From an uncultured Chromatiaceae bacterium (GTDB lineage: Bacteria > Pseudomonadota > Gammaproteobacteria > Enterobacterales > Alteromonadaceae), in assembly GCA_946482615.1 (NCBI GenBank), contig CAMLSF010000133.1, positions 1 through 9,650 on the forward strand: 9,650 bases of DNA, written 5' to 3'. Made by a program: the position numbers and the translations under genes. The notes under the pieces are model-generated. The model was not told where the DNA came from. It ran no database searches and saw only the letters and a program-made list of their open reading frames with translations. Below are positions 1 through 7,110 of the stretch, in pieces; position 1 is the stretch's first letter; each line of letters opens with the position of its first letter.

Positions 1-3
1 AAT

Positions 4-35
4 AAAAAAGCCAGCGTAAGCTGGCTTTGTTTTTT
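4..35 (-). terminator. Intrinsic terminator of ispB, bidirectional in form
   Basis: A perfect 9-bp stem (arms 7-15 and 20-28, core GCCAGC/GCTGGC) closes a GTAA loop. Read on the minus strand it lies 21 nt after the ispB stop and runs into T residues at 9-4. On the plus strand the stem is also followed by a T-rich run (26-35), so it could stop transcription coming from the left as well. Confidence 0.88.
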
Positions 36-48
36 CAAAGAGATTGTT

Positions 49-1020
49 TCAGTGATTACGCTGCACTGCAATATCGGCTAACGTCAATAAAGCGTCTTTG
101 TAGCCAGATTCTGGCAAGAAGGCGATCGCCTGGCGGGCCTTTTCGGCTTCCTGCTCGGCCATAACACGAGTGTAATCAAAGGCTTTGGTTTGTTCCAAAA
201 TCGCCATGATACGCTCCAGATGCTGCATACCGTTGGCATGTTCAATCGCATCTTTCAGCAGTTGCTGATCATCACCGCTGGTATGACGCAAGGCATAAAT
301 CAGTGGCAGAGTAGGTTTACCTTCAGCTAAATCGTCACCAATATTTTTGCCCAATTCGTCCGCGTCCGCCTGATAATCCAGCACATCATCAATGAGTTGG
401 AAAGCAGTGCCCAGATGCATACCGTAGAGTTTCATCGCATTCACTACTGTTTCAGGCTGTTCTGCCAAAATGGCGGCAAGCTGGGTGGCGGCTTCAAATA
501 ATTTGGCAGTTTTGCAGTAAATCACCTGCATATAGTTCTGTTCGGACGTTTCCGGGTCGTTGACGTTCATCAACTGCAAGACTTCGCCTTCAGCAATGAT
601 ATTAGTGGCGTCGGCCAGGATTTGCATGATTTGCATTTTATCCAGTGACACCATCAGCTGAAAAGCTCTGGTATAAAGGAAGTCACCAACCAATACGCTG
701 GCCTGGTTACCAAACACCGCATTGGCTGTTTCTTTACCACGGCGTAACATGGATTCATCCACAACATCGTCGTGCAACAAGGTTGCGGTGTGAATGAATT
801 CCACTATAGTCGCGAGCGTAATGTGTTGTTGGCCCTGATAACCCAGCGCACGCGCAGCCAACACAGCTAAAAGTGGGCGCAAACGTTTGCCACCACTATT
901 AACTATATAGATGCCAAGCTGATTAATCAGCGCCACCTCAGAACTAAGCTGAGAGAATATATGTTGGTTCACGGCCGTCATGTCATCAAGACTGAGCTGG
1001 CGGATCTCATCGAGCGTCAT
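49..1020 (-). CDS. ispB: Octaprenyl diphosphate synthase (ubiquinone side-chain trans-polyprenyltransferase)
   Basis: This soluble enzyme adds isopentenyl units to farnesyl diphosphate to make the C40 prenyl chain of ubiquinone-8 and menaquinone-8. With the ATG at 1020 the protein has 323 residues, the same length as E. coli IspB. The trans-prenyltransferase motifs are intact: GGKRLRP at 43-49, the first Asp-rich motif DDVVD at 84-88, RRG at 93-95, and the second DDVLD at 211-215. The stretch before the first motif (FIHTATLLH) matches the E. coli octaprenyl enzyme, which supports a C8 product by inference. An in-frame TTG at 1032 would add four residues; the ATG fits the family length better. 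No strong ribosome binding site precedes either start. The gene is divergent from rplU-rpmA, as in E. coli, and ends at a strong terminator. Confidence 0.96.
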   Translation of the reverse strand: MTLDEIRQLSLDDMTAVNQHIFSQLSSEVALINQLGIYIVNSGGKRLRPLLAVLAARALGYQGQQHITLATIVEFIHTATLLHDDVVDESMLRRGKETANAVFGNQASVLVGDFLYTRAFQLMVSLDKMQIMQILADATNIIAEGEVLQLMNVNDPETSEQNYMQVIYCKTAKLFEAATQLAAILAEQPETVVNAMKLYGMHLGTAFQLIDDVLDYQADADELGKNIGDDLAEGKPTLPLIYALRHTSGDDQQLLKDAIEHANGMQHLERIMAILEQTKAFDYTRVMAEQEAEKARQAIAFLPESGYKDALLTLADIAVQRNH

Positions 1021-1056
1021 CTGGTAAAACAACTGCTTAGGTATAGAATGTGGCTG

Positions 1057-1085
1057 ATTCTACACCATTGCAGCCGATCAGCTAA
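1057..1085 (-). promoter_or_regulatory. Candidate sigma-70 promoter of ispB
   Basis: On the minus strand a -10 candidate TAGAAT (1062-1057) lies 17 bp from a weak -35 candidate TTAGCT (1085-1080). This would give a leader of roughly 30 nt before the ATG at 1020. The -10 hexamer is also one arm of a perfect inverted repeat (TAGAAT, 7-nt spacer, ATTCTA; 1044-1062), so a protein bound there would cover the start site. The -35 match is poor, so the assignment is tentative. Confidence 0.45.
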
Positions 1086-1135
1086 AGTAAAACCCGATCC
1101 TTTTTATGGCCCATTGATCTTTTTAATAATTGTGC

Positions 1136-1164
1136 TTGCGGGGGTAGGGGAAATTGCGTACAAT
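1136..1164 (+). promoter_or_regulatory. Sigma-70 promoter of rplU-rpmA with GC-rich discriminator
   Basis: A -35 candidate TTGCGG (1136-1141) and a -10 TACAAT (1159-1164) are separated by 17 bp. The bases just after the -10 are GC-rich (TTCGCGCCC, 1164-1172), which is the type of discriminator known from rRNA and ribosomal-protein promoters repressed by ppGpp/DksA. Transcription would start near 1171, leaving a leader of about 57 nt. Growth-rate and stringent control is an inference from this base composition. Confidence 0.65.
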
Positions 1165-1187
1165 TCGCGCCCTGTGATTATAATTAA

Positions 1188-1209
1188 CACGCCCTTAAAA
1201 GTCGGCGTG
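1188..1209 (+). promoter_or_regulatory. Hairpin in the rplU 5' leader
   Basis: A perfect 6-bp stem CACGCC (1188-1193) / GGCGTG (1204-1209) with a 10-nt loop lies inside the predicted leader and ends 8 nt before the GGAG ribosome binding site (1218-1221). Its position fits a translational operator or a stability element for the L21-L27 operon. No T run follows, so it is not a terminator. The function is inferred only. Confidence 0.4.
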
Positions 1210-1227
1210 CTTTGTACGGAGTTAACT

Positions 1228-1536
1228 ATGTACGCGGTTTTCCAAAGTGGTGGTAAACAGCACCGTGTAACGGAAGGGCAAACCCTTCGTCTAGAAAAAC
1301 TAGACTTAGAAACCGGCGCAACTATTGAATTTTCAGCTCTGATGATCGCTAATGGCGAAGACATCAAGATCGGTACTCCTTTAGTTGAAGGCAGTAAAGT
1401 AACAGCGGAAGTGGTCAACCATGGCCGTGGCGATAAAGTAAAAATCGTCAAGTTCCGTCGTCGTAAACACTACCGTAAGCAAGCTGGTCACCGCCAGTGG
1501 TTTACTGAAGTGAAAATTACCGGCATCAGCGCGTAA
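1228..1536 (+). CDS. rplU: 50S ribosomal protein L21
   Basis: L21 is a primary 23S rRNA-binding protein of the large subunit. The ATG at 1228 gives 102 residues (E. coli has 103) and begins with the family's [14 protein letters not shown]. The basic C-terminal signature, a [11 protein letters not shown] stretch followed by GHRQWF, spans about residues 72-91, and the protein ends ITGISA. The start is supported by GGAG at 1218-1221, 6 nt upstream. The reading frame stays open further upstream, but that extension has no family similarity and covers the promoter, so I exclude it. Compared with E. coli, one residue is missing in the middle of the protein. It is first in a two-gene operon with rpmA, 18 nt apart, and divergent from ispB. 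Confidence 0.98.
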   Translation: MYAVFQSGGKQHRVTEGQTLRLEKLDLETGATIEFSALMIANGEDIKIGTPLVEGSKVTAEVVNHGRGDKVKIVKFRRRKHYRKQAGHRQWFTEVKITGISA

Positions 1537-1554
1537 TCGAAGGAGTAACTACTC

Positions 1555-1812
1555 ATGGCAAGTAAAAAAGGTGTAGGTAGCACTCGTAACGGTCGCGATT
1601 CAGAAGCGAAACGCTTAGGTGTGAAACGTTTTGGTGGTGAGTCAGTATTAGCTGGTAACATCATCGTTCGTCAACGTGGTACTAAATTCCACGCTGGTAG
1701 TAATGTTGGTATTGGTAAAGACCACACATTATTCGCCTTAACTGACGGTAAAGTGCAATTCGAAACGAAAGGCGAAAATAATCGCAAGTTCGTAAGCATC
1801 GTTAGCGAATAA
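1555..1812 (+). CDS. rpmA: 50S ribosomal protein L27
   Basis: L27 is a large-subunit protein whose flexible N-terminal tail reaches the peptidyl transferase centre and helps place tRNA. The protein has 85 residues, as in E. coli. The core is highly typical: [20 protein letters not shown] from residue 9, then [13 protein letters not shown] at about 36-48, then DHTLFA. A good ribosome binding site AAGGAG (1540-1545) lies 9 nt before the ATG. The N-terminal tail reads MASKKGVG where E. coli and most gammaproteobacteria I recall have MAHKKAGG, so residues 3, 6 and 7 differ in the part that approaches the catalytic centre. The gene is co-transcribed with rplU and followed at once by a strong terminator. 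E. coli has a yhbE gene between rpmA and obgE; it is absent here. Confidence 0.98.
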   Translation: MASKKGVGSTRNGRDSEAKRLGVKRFGGESVLAGNIIVRQRGTKFHAGSNVGIGKDHTLFALTDGKVQFETKGENNRKFVSIVSE

Positions 1813-1827
1813 CGACGCATTTCTTCG

Positions 1828-1856
1828 AAAAGCCCCGCCTAGTGCGGGGCTTTTTT
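1828..1856 (+). terminator. Intrinsic terminator of rplU-rpmA
   Basis: A 7-bp GC stem GCCCCGC (1832-1838) / GCGGGGC (1844-1850) with loop CTAGT is extended by four A-T pairs and followed by a run of six T (1851-1856). It begins 16 nt after the rpmA stop codon. Confidence 0.93.
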
Positions 1857-1939
1857 ATTAAGAATCGATCAACCTCTGATACTTCAGTCTGTTGAAGGTC
1901 AGTTTTGTTGCTTTCAATTCGTCCAGTCCATGCTATGCA

Positions 1940-1969
1940 TTCATGCGCGGGCTGAATTGATAGTATAAT
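1940..1969 (+). promoter_or_regulatory. Candidate promoter of obgE-folA
   Basis: A perfect -10 hexamer TATAAT lies at 1964-1969, about 34 nt before the obgE ATG. The best -35 candidate is weak (TTCATG at 1940-1945, spacer 18). Because the rpmA terminator lies just upstream, obgE-folA needs a promoter of its own here. The rest of the 190-nt gap holds only short inverted repeats, such as GCAT-TC-ATGC (1937-1946) and TCAATTC/GAATTGA (1914-1920 and 1954-1960). Confidence 0.55.
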
Positions 1970-1988
1970 GAGCCCATAGTTTTTTTAG

Positions 1989-3161
<1,173 letters not shown>

Positions 3162-3168
3162 GGTAAAA

Positions 3169-3657
3169 ATGCGGATAGCAATGATAGCGGCTATGGCCAA
3201 TAACAGAGTCATCGGCAAAGACAACCAGATGCCCTGGCATTTGCCGGCCGATCTGAAGCATTTTAAAAAAGTGACTTTAGGTAAGCCGGTGATTATGGGC
3301 CGCAAAACCTATCAATCTATAGGTAAAGCTTTGCCAGGTCGCCGTAATATTGTGATTAGCAGGCAAGGAGACGCCCAAAGCACAGATGCTGACTGGGTGC
3401 AAAGCGTAGAGCAGGCGCTGGCTTTAGTGCAACATGAAGCAGAAGTGATGATCATAGGTGGTGCTGAGATTTATCGTCAGGTACTGCCTATGGCCGATAC
3501 GCTTTATATTACCGATATTGATTTAACTGTAGAGGGAGATGCCTTTTTCCCTGATTATCAGGCCGCAGGTCGTTGGTACGAATCAGCATCAGAACGACAT
3601 CAAGCTGATGCACAAAATCCTCATCCATATCAATTCCGCATCCTGAACAGAGAATGA
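3169..3657 (+). CDS. folA: Dihydrofolate reductase, chromosomal type
   Basis: The enzyme reduces dihydrofolate to tetrahydrofolate with NADPH, supplying one-carbon carriers for thymidylate, purine and methionine synthesis. The ATG at 3169 gives 162 residues (E. coli 159). The active-site segment MPWHLPADLKHF (21-32) contains the catalytic acid D28. The NADPH-binding segments VIMGRKTYQSIG (41-52), LPGRRNIV (55-62) and IIGGAEIY (95-102) are also present. GAGG at 3160-3163, 5 nt before the ATG, overlaps the obgE stop, which suggests coupled translation. The frame is open upstream but lies inside obgE and lacks family similarity. This is the ordinary chromosomal enzyme and does not resemble the short, divergent trimethoprim-resistance Dfr types. 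No terminator is visible after it, so transcription may continue into the next gene. Confidence 0.97.
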   Translation: MRIAMIAAMANNRVIGKDNQMPWHLPADLKHFKKVTLGKPVIMGRKTYQSIGKALPGRRNIVISRQGDAQSTDADWVQSVEQALALVQHEAEVMIIGGAEIYRQVLPMADTLYITDIDLTVEGDAFFPDYQAAGRWYESASERHQADAQNPHPYQFRILNRE

Positions 3658-3668
3658 ACAGGACTTCA

Positions 3669-3697
3669 TTGCACCTGCTGCGACATGTTGTTACTAT
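3669..3697 (+). promoter_or_regulatory. Candidate promoter of the DUF3718-like gene
   Basis: TTGCAC (3669-3674) and TACTAT (3692-3697) are separated by exactly 17 bp, and a TGT directly before the -10 gives an extended -10 form. The start site would be near 3704, about 30 nt before the ATG. The two hexamers are only fair matches, but spacing and position are good. Confidence 0.5.
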
Positions 3698-3734
3698 GGA
3701 ATTGTCTGTTTTTTGACTGCTTCAGGAGTAATGT

Positions 3735-4115
3735 ATGAAATTGTTGCCAGCAGTGTTCTGTGGTGTAGTGGTGGCCGGTGCAGTATTGGTGTCCCCGGTA
3801 GTGCATGCTGACGACCAGTTAGCGGCTTCGATGTGCGATTATGTCAAGGCTGACGATAAAAATAGATTACGCAAAGTACTGAGTGATTACCGTCTGCGTT
3901 TACGCAACATTTATGAAGGTGTTACCTGCAATGGTGATAGCTTGGTTCGGTTTGCGATAAAAAATAATGCTGCTGATGTGGGGGAGTTTATTGTGAAACA
4001 GTTACCTGCAGCTCAGGTAGCAGCATCAGGTGATGTTGCATGGGCTGAGGGCAATGGTTTTGCGTCCTCTCCTTTGTTAGCTGTTATCAAAGAACGAGCC
4101 GGTGGTGGTGAGTAA
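3735..4115 (+). CDS. Small exported protein, probable DUF3718 family, function unknown
   Basis: The product has 126 residues and begins with a clear Sec signal peptide: K2, a hydrophobic stretch at about 3-20, and a VHA cleavage site before D26. A soluble periplasmic protein of about 101 residues should remain. The segment at about 33-90 (a CDYVKADDKNRLRK stretch, then LRNIYEGVTCNG, then LVRFAIKNN) agrees from memory with DUF3718, a family of unknown function in Alteromonadales and relatives. The mature part has exactly two cysteines, C34 and C65 (in the CNG motif), which could form a disulfide. Residues 91-126 are low in pattern and end in a GGG stretch. CAGGAG at 3723-3728, 6 nt from the ATG, is a strong ribosome binding site. 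The gene has its own promoter candidate and converges on the MCP at a shared terminator. No function can be assigned. Confidence 0.88.
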   Translation: MKLLPAVFCGVVVAGAVLVSPVVHADDQLAASMCDYVKADDKNRLRKVLSDYRLRLRNIYEGVTCNGDSLVRFAIKNNAADVGEFIVKQLPAAQVAASGDVAWAEGNGFASSPLLAVIKERAGGGE

Positions 4116-4134
4116 TTCTCTGCTCTGACTTAAT

Positions 4135-4166
4135 AAAAAAATCCGCCATCAGGCGGATTTTTTTTT
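4135..4166. terminator. Bidirectional terminator between the DUF3718-like gene and the MCP
   Basis: The stem ATCCGCC (4141-4147) / GGCGGAT (4152-4158) with loop ATCA is flanked by an A run on the left (4135-4141) and a T run on the right (4159-4166). It therefore works as an intrinsic terminator on both strands, for the small gene ending at 4115 and for the MCP ending at 4188. Confidence 0.93.
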
Positions 4167-4180
4167 AGTCTTTGTTTAGT

Positions 4181-4205
4181 GATCAGTTCAGACTTTGAAC
4201 TGATC
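4181..4205 (-). repeat. Perfect 10-bp inverted repeat across the MCP stop codon
   Basis: GATCAGTTCA (4181-4190) is the exact reverse complement of TGAACTGATC (4196-4205), with a 5-nt centre. One arm encodes the final codons of the MCP (D-Q-F, then K of the C-terminal DQFKV) and the other contains the TGA stop and 3' untranslated bases. The transcript could form a stable hairpin about 15 nt before the terminator. Each end carries a GATC site. Confidence 0.75.
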
Positions 4206-6200
4206 GACAGATTGGCGTAACTCTTCAGCTAAACGGGCTACTTCATGGCTGGATTGAGACGTTTGTTCAGCACCAGAAGCTGTTTGTTCAGCGATAGTCA
4301 CTATAGACTCTAACAAGTGGCTGATTTCGTTAGACACCTGATTCTGTTCTTTGGCTGCATGAGAAATTTGTTCGCTCATATCGTGCGCTAAGTGCACCGC
4401 ATTGGTGATAGATTCCAGCGCCTGAGCGGCAACTTCAGTTTGAGTCACACAGTTTTCAGCCTGTTTTTTACCTTTGTTCATCGCTTCTACAGCTGCATGA
4501 GCACCGGTTTGCAGGACTTGAATCATCGCCTGAATTTCCTGAGTGGATGCCTGAGTTTTGCTCGCCAGAGAGCGAACCTCATCAGCTACCACCGCAAAAC
4601 CACGACCTTGTTCACCAGCACGGGCGGCTTCAATAGCTGCGTTTAATGCCAGCAGGTTCGTTTGTTCGGCAATACCACGAATCACATCAAGGATACTGCC
4701 AATAGAAGCGCTGTCTTTATGCAGTTTGTTGATCACTGTAGAAGCCTGATCTACTTCTTTTGATAACTGCAGTATAGTTTGTTTGTTATTTTCAGAAATT
4801 ACTTTGACACGCTCAGCTTCGCTATCCGCATTTTTGATTTCAGCCAATGCATCGTTCGAGCTTTGCATTACGCCTTGTGAGGTACTGCTCATCTCCGTTG
4901 TGGCAGTAGCGGCCTGAGTCACCTGAGACTTCTGTTCACGAATAGCTGTGGTCGTTTCTACAGTAATAGCTGAAGTCTGCTCTGAGGCTGCGGCAAGCTG
5001 TGTAGAACGGGAAATAATGCCCTGGATCAACTGACGTAAGTTAGTAATAACCTGATTACAGTTACGGGCCAGATCGCCAAACTCGTCCTGGGCTTTATCA
5101 TCCAGACGTTTAGTTAAGTCACCTGATGCAACTACACCTAAAATTTCGTTTACTTTAGCTAATGGGATAGTAATACTGCGCACCGTCACCATAGCTATAC
5201 CTACAGCCAGACCAATAGAAATCAAAACGACAAGGAATATAGTCGTAATAGCTCCAGTGACATCTGATTGAGCTTCAGCCTGAATTTCACCTGCCACAGT
5301 GCGGGCCCGGGACAACAATTGATTTAAGCTGTCCAACGCTGTTTTATTGTGAGTTTCGGCCTGAGTTAATAATTTCTGAGCTTCAGCAGAAGCCGCCAGC
5401 ATTTGAGCTTTTAACTTTAAAATACCCTCTTCACCCACTAACAAATCATTGATAGCGGTAATCTTTTCATCCAAATCAGCCACCATATCGACGCTGGCTC
5501 CAGCTTCAGTTTTGATGGTGGTCATTTGCTGATTAACACCTTCTAAACGTGAAGTGACTTCATTAGAAATAGTGTCTGCTGTAGTTGCTGAGGTAGTGCG
5601 GGTTAAATCAACGACGACACTAACCAATGTATTTAATCCTGTTTCCAGTTCAGTGGCCGCTTTACTGGCCTGTGGGAAACGACGGGTCACATCTCTGACA
5701 TCGCTGAAATCCAGCAATAAAGAAGCTGAGTCATCTGAATTTAACTCGACGTCTGATAACTGAGAGGAAATTTGGTCACGTAACGTCAGGCTTTTGCTAA
5801 GCTCTGCGAATAGTTTTTTACTCACAGGCGTGAATTCTGTATAGGCAGCTGACACATCCTTAAAAGAATTTGCCAGAGTTTCTTCTTCAGCCACTACAGT
5901 TTGCAGTGCTTTAGCCGCTGTATCGTACAGCTCTTGCTCAGCGCTGAATTGAGTCTCTAAGTCTTTCACCTGCTTTACTTCAGTAGCATAAAACGCTTGC
6001 AGGCTGACTTTGCTCATTTTGACAAATTCACTTTGCAGTACCGCGCTATTTTCTAAAGCTGGGATCGAGATTTCATTTACTTGCGTGGTTGAGGCATTGA
6101 TACTATTCAAGCTCATGTACGAGGTAATACCGATCACCAGTAGCAGAAGTGAAATGACACCAAAACCACCAATAATCCGAAGTGCTACCGTTAACTTCAT
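4188..6200 (-). CDS. Methyl-accepting chemotaxis protein with large periplasmic helical sensor
   Basis: This is a transmembrane chemoreceptor that would control CheA through CheW. The 670 residues run in order: TM1 at about 9-28; a periplasmic region at about 29-316, predicted helical and with no cysteine; TM2 at about 318-338; HAMP at about 339-392 (P346, DEF at 372-374); and a cytoplasmic coiled coil. The highly conserved hairpin tip begins [20 protein letters not shown] at 509 and runs to ASKT at about 549. The C-terminus is QFKV, with no CheR-binding pentapeptide of the NWETF type. The roughly 285-residue sensor is larger than a single four-helix bundle of the Tar type and may be a two-module helical (HBM-like) domain; the ligand cannot be told from sequence. 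GGGAG (6212-6208), 7 nt from the ATG, fixes the start. No other chemotaxis gene is nearby, so it is an orphan receptor inserted between folA and apaH. Confidence 0.96.
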   Translation of the reverse strand: MKLTVALRIIGGFGVISLLLLVIGITSYMSLNSINASTTQVNEISIPALENSAVLQSEFVKMSKVSLQAFYATEVKQVKDLETQFSAEQELYDTAAKALQTVVAEEETLANSFKDVSAAYTEFTPVSKKLFAELSKSLTLRDQISSQLSDVELNSDDSASLLLDFSDVRDVTRRFPQASKAATELETGLNTLVSVVVDLTRTTSATTADTISNEVTSRLEGVNQQMTTIKTEAGASVDMVADLDEKITAINDLLVGEEGILKLKAQMLAASAEAQKLLTQAETHNKTALDSLNQLLSRARTVAGEIQAEAQSDVTGAITTIFLVVLISIGLAVGIAMVTVRSITIPLAKVNEILGVVASGDLTKRLDDKAQDEFGDLARNCNQVITNLRQLIQGIISRSTQLAAASEQTSAITVETTTAIREQKSQVTQAATATTEMSSTSQGVMQSSNDALAEIKNADSEAERVKVISENNKQTILQLSKEVDQASTVINKLHKDSASIGSILDVIRGIAEQTNLLALNAAIEAARAGEQGRGFAVVADEVRSLASKTQASTQEIQAMIQVLQTGAHAAVEAMNKGKKQAENCVTQTEVAAQALESITNAVHLAHDMSEQISHAAKEQNQVSNEISHLLESIVTIAEQTASGAEQTSQSSHEVARLAEELRQSVDQFKV

Positions 6201-6227
6201 AACCTTACTCCCAGTATCCAGGCTAAA

Positions 6228-6244
6228 AGGGCATTGTTGGCCCT
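6228..6244 (-). promoter_or_regulatory. Short hairpin followed by T run in the MCP leader
   Basis: On the minus strand AGGGC (6244-6240), a 7-nt loop and GCCCT (6232-6228) form a short stem followed by TTT. It lies about 28 nt before the MCP start and ahead of its ribosome binding site. It could be a weak terminator for transcripts from apaH, or a leader attenuator. Five base pairs is little evidence. Confidence 0.25.
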
Positions 6245-6262
6245 GTCACCACACAATAACAA

Positions 6263-6283
6263 TTCAAAATACATCATTTTGAA
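6263..6283 (-). promoter_or_regulatory. Perfect AT-rich palindrome upstream of the MCP, candidate operator
   Basis: TTCAAAAT (6263-6270) and ATTTTGAA (6276-6283) form a perfect 8-bp inverted repeat with a 5-nt centre. It lies about 63 nt upstream of the MCP ATG, just downstream of a perfect -10 hexamer (6299-6294). That is the usual place for a repressor operator near +1. A hairpin role at the mRNA 5' end is the alternative. I do not recognise the motif as a named regulator's site. Confidence 0.5.
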
Positions 6284-6293
6284 ACAGCGTCGC

Positions 6294-6322
6294 ATTATAG
6301 CGTTATTTTTAGTCAGAAACAC
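6294..6322 (-). promoter_or_regulatory. Candidate sigma-70 promoter of the MCP
   Basis: The minus strand carries a perfect TATAAT (6299-6294), 94 nt before the ATG. The -35 region at the 17-bp position is poor (GTGTTT, 6322-6317), so an activator may be needed. I looked for a flagellar sigma-28 promoter (TAAA, 15 nt, GCCGATAA) and did not find one. The promoter overlaps the 3' end of apaH. Confidence 0.5.
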
Positions 6323-6331
6323 TATAACGCT
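6299..6331 (-). repeat. Inverted repeat at the 3' end of apaH
   Basis: AGCGTTAT (6299-6306) and ATAACGCT (6324-6331) are perfect 8-bp reverse complements with a 17-nt loop. The repeat spans the apaH stop codon and touches the MCP -10 hexamer. There is no T run after it on the minus strand, so it is not a classical terminator; an mRNA 3'-end stem or chance are possible. Confidence 0.4.
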
Positions 6332-7106
6332 GTGCTGTCTCAATACAATAGGCCGTTAAATAATTTCCCCAAACACATCCGGTATCCAGTGCATGAATGC
6401 CTTCTACCGGACTATGTCCCATCAAGGCTGCCCAGTGGCCAAAAAAAATCTCTGGGTGAGGCTTTTGTTGCCAAAATGCATACCAAGGGATCAGCGTACT
6501 GACTTTTTCCGGATGGCGCTTTTCTTTGAGTTCAAGTGCGCCATTTGCCAGACAAAATCTCATTCTGGTACAGCTATTAATAGTAAAACGCCAGCGGTCC
6601 TGATCAGACACTGCTTCTGACCATAAAGCCGGGGTATTACCGTACATCACAGAAAAAAGTTTCTCTGGAGATTTTTTCAGGATAGAGCTGACTTCAGTCG
6701 CCGCTTCAAACGCGATTTCAACAGGCCAGTTTGGTGCCAAACCAGCGTGAACCAACAGCAAGTGCCGCTCTGGCTCATAGTGCATTAGGGGCTGTTGTTG
6801 CAGCCAATGGACTAAATCTGCTAAATCCGGAGCACCCAGCAGCTCGTCCAGCTTGTCGGATGGGTCTGCTTTGGCAAAGCCAAAAACACAGGCCAGAAAA
6901 TGCAGATCATGATTGCCCAGAACTACTTTGGCTTTATCACCTAAAGATCGGATAAATCTCAGCGTAGCTAAAGAGTCAGGTCCTCGTGCAACCAAATCAC
7001 CACAAAACCACAATTGATCGTTGTGGGGATCAAACTGGATTTTAGCCAATAAGGATTGCAGTTGTTGAAAACAACCTTGTACATCGCCTATCACATAGCC
7101 TGGCAT
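6309..7106 (-). CDS. apaH: Symmetrical bis(5'-nucleosyl)-tetraphosphatase (Ap4A hydrolase)
   Basis: The enzyme cuts diadenosine tetraphosphate symmetrically into two ADP, keeps alarmone levels low, and in E. coli also removes Np4 caps from RNA. It has 265 residues and a calcineurin-like metallophosphatase fold. Its metal and phosphate motifs are intact: GDVQG (7-11), GDLVARG (36-42), GNHD (64-67), HAG (120-122), GHW (223-225) and DTGCVWG (241-247). The Gln in GDVQG replaces the His of E. coli, which I recall as a common variant in Pseudomonas and Shewanella ApaH. The ATG is separated from the apaG stop by 4 nt with no clear ribosome binding site, so translation probably depends on coupling to apaG. 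It is the last gene of the surA-pdxA-rsmA-apaG-apaH cluster. Confidence 0.97.
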   Translation of the reverse strand: MPGYVIGDVQGCFQQLQSLLAKIQFDPHNDQLWFCGDLVARGPDSLATLRFIRSLGDKAKVVLGNHDLHFLACVFGFAKADPSDKLDELLGAPDLADLVHWLQQQPLMHYEPERHLLLVHAGLAPNWPVEIAFEAATEVSSILKKSPEKLFSVMYGNTPALWSEAVSDQDRWRFTINSCTRMRFCLANGALELKEKRHPEKVSTLIPWYAFWQQKPHPEIFFGHWAALMGHSPVEGIHALDTGCVWGNYLTAYCIETAQRYSVSD

Positions 7107-7110
7107 GAAG

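Noticed and set aside
961..1227. Upstream open frame that would lengthen L21 by 89 residues
   Set aside because: It covers the rplU promoter and overlaps ispB, has no family similarity, and the ATG at 1228 has a good ribosome binding site and gives the normal L21 length.
1104..1451. 115-codon open frame on the minus strand across rplU
   Set aside because: It is antisense to a ribosomal protein gene, with no ribosome binding site or recognisable motif.
3169..3657. Possible acquired trimethoprim-resistance dfr gene
   Set aside because: The sequence is close to the ordinary chromosomal FolA, sits in a core operon, and has no integron or mobile-element context.
6393..6620. Plus-strand open frames inside apaH, and similar ones inside the MCP and pdxA
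   Set aside because: They are shadows of well-supported minus-strand genes, with no start signals or family features.
7074..7088. GDVQG in ApaH in place of GDVHG as a possibly broken metal site
   Set aside because: Gln at this position is, as far as I recall, usual in Pseudomonas and Shewanella ApaH, and all other motifs are intact.
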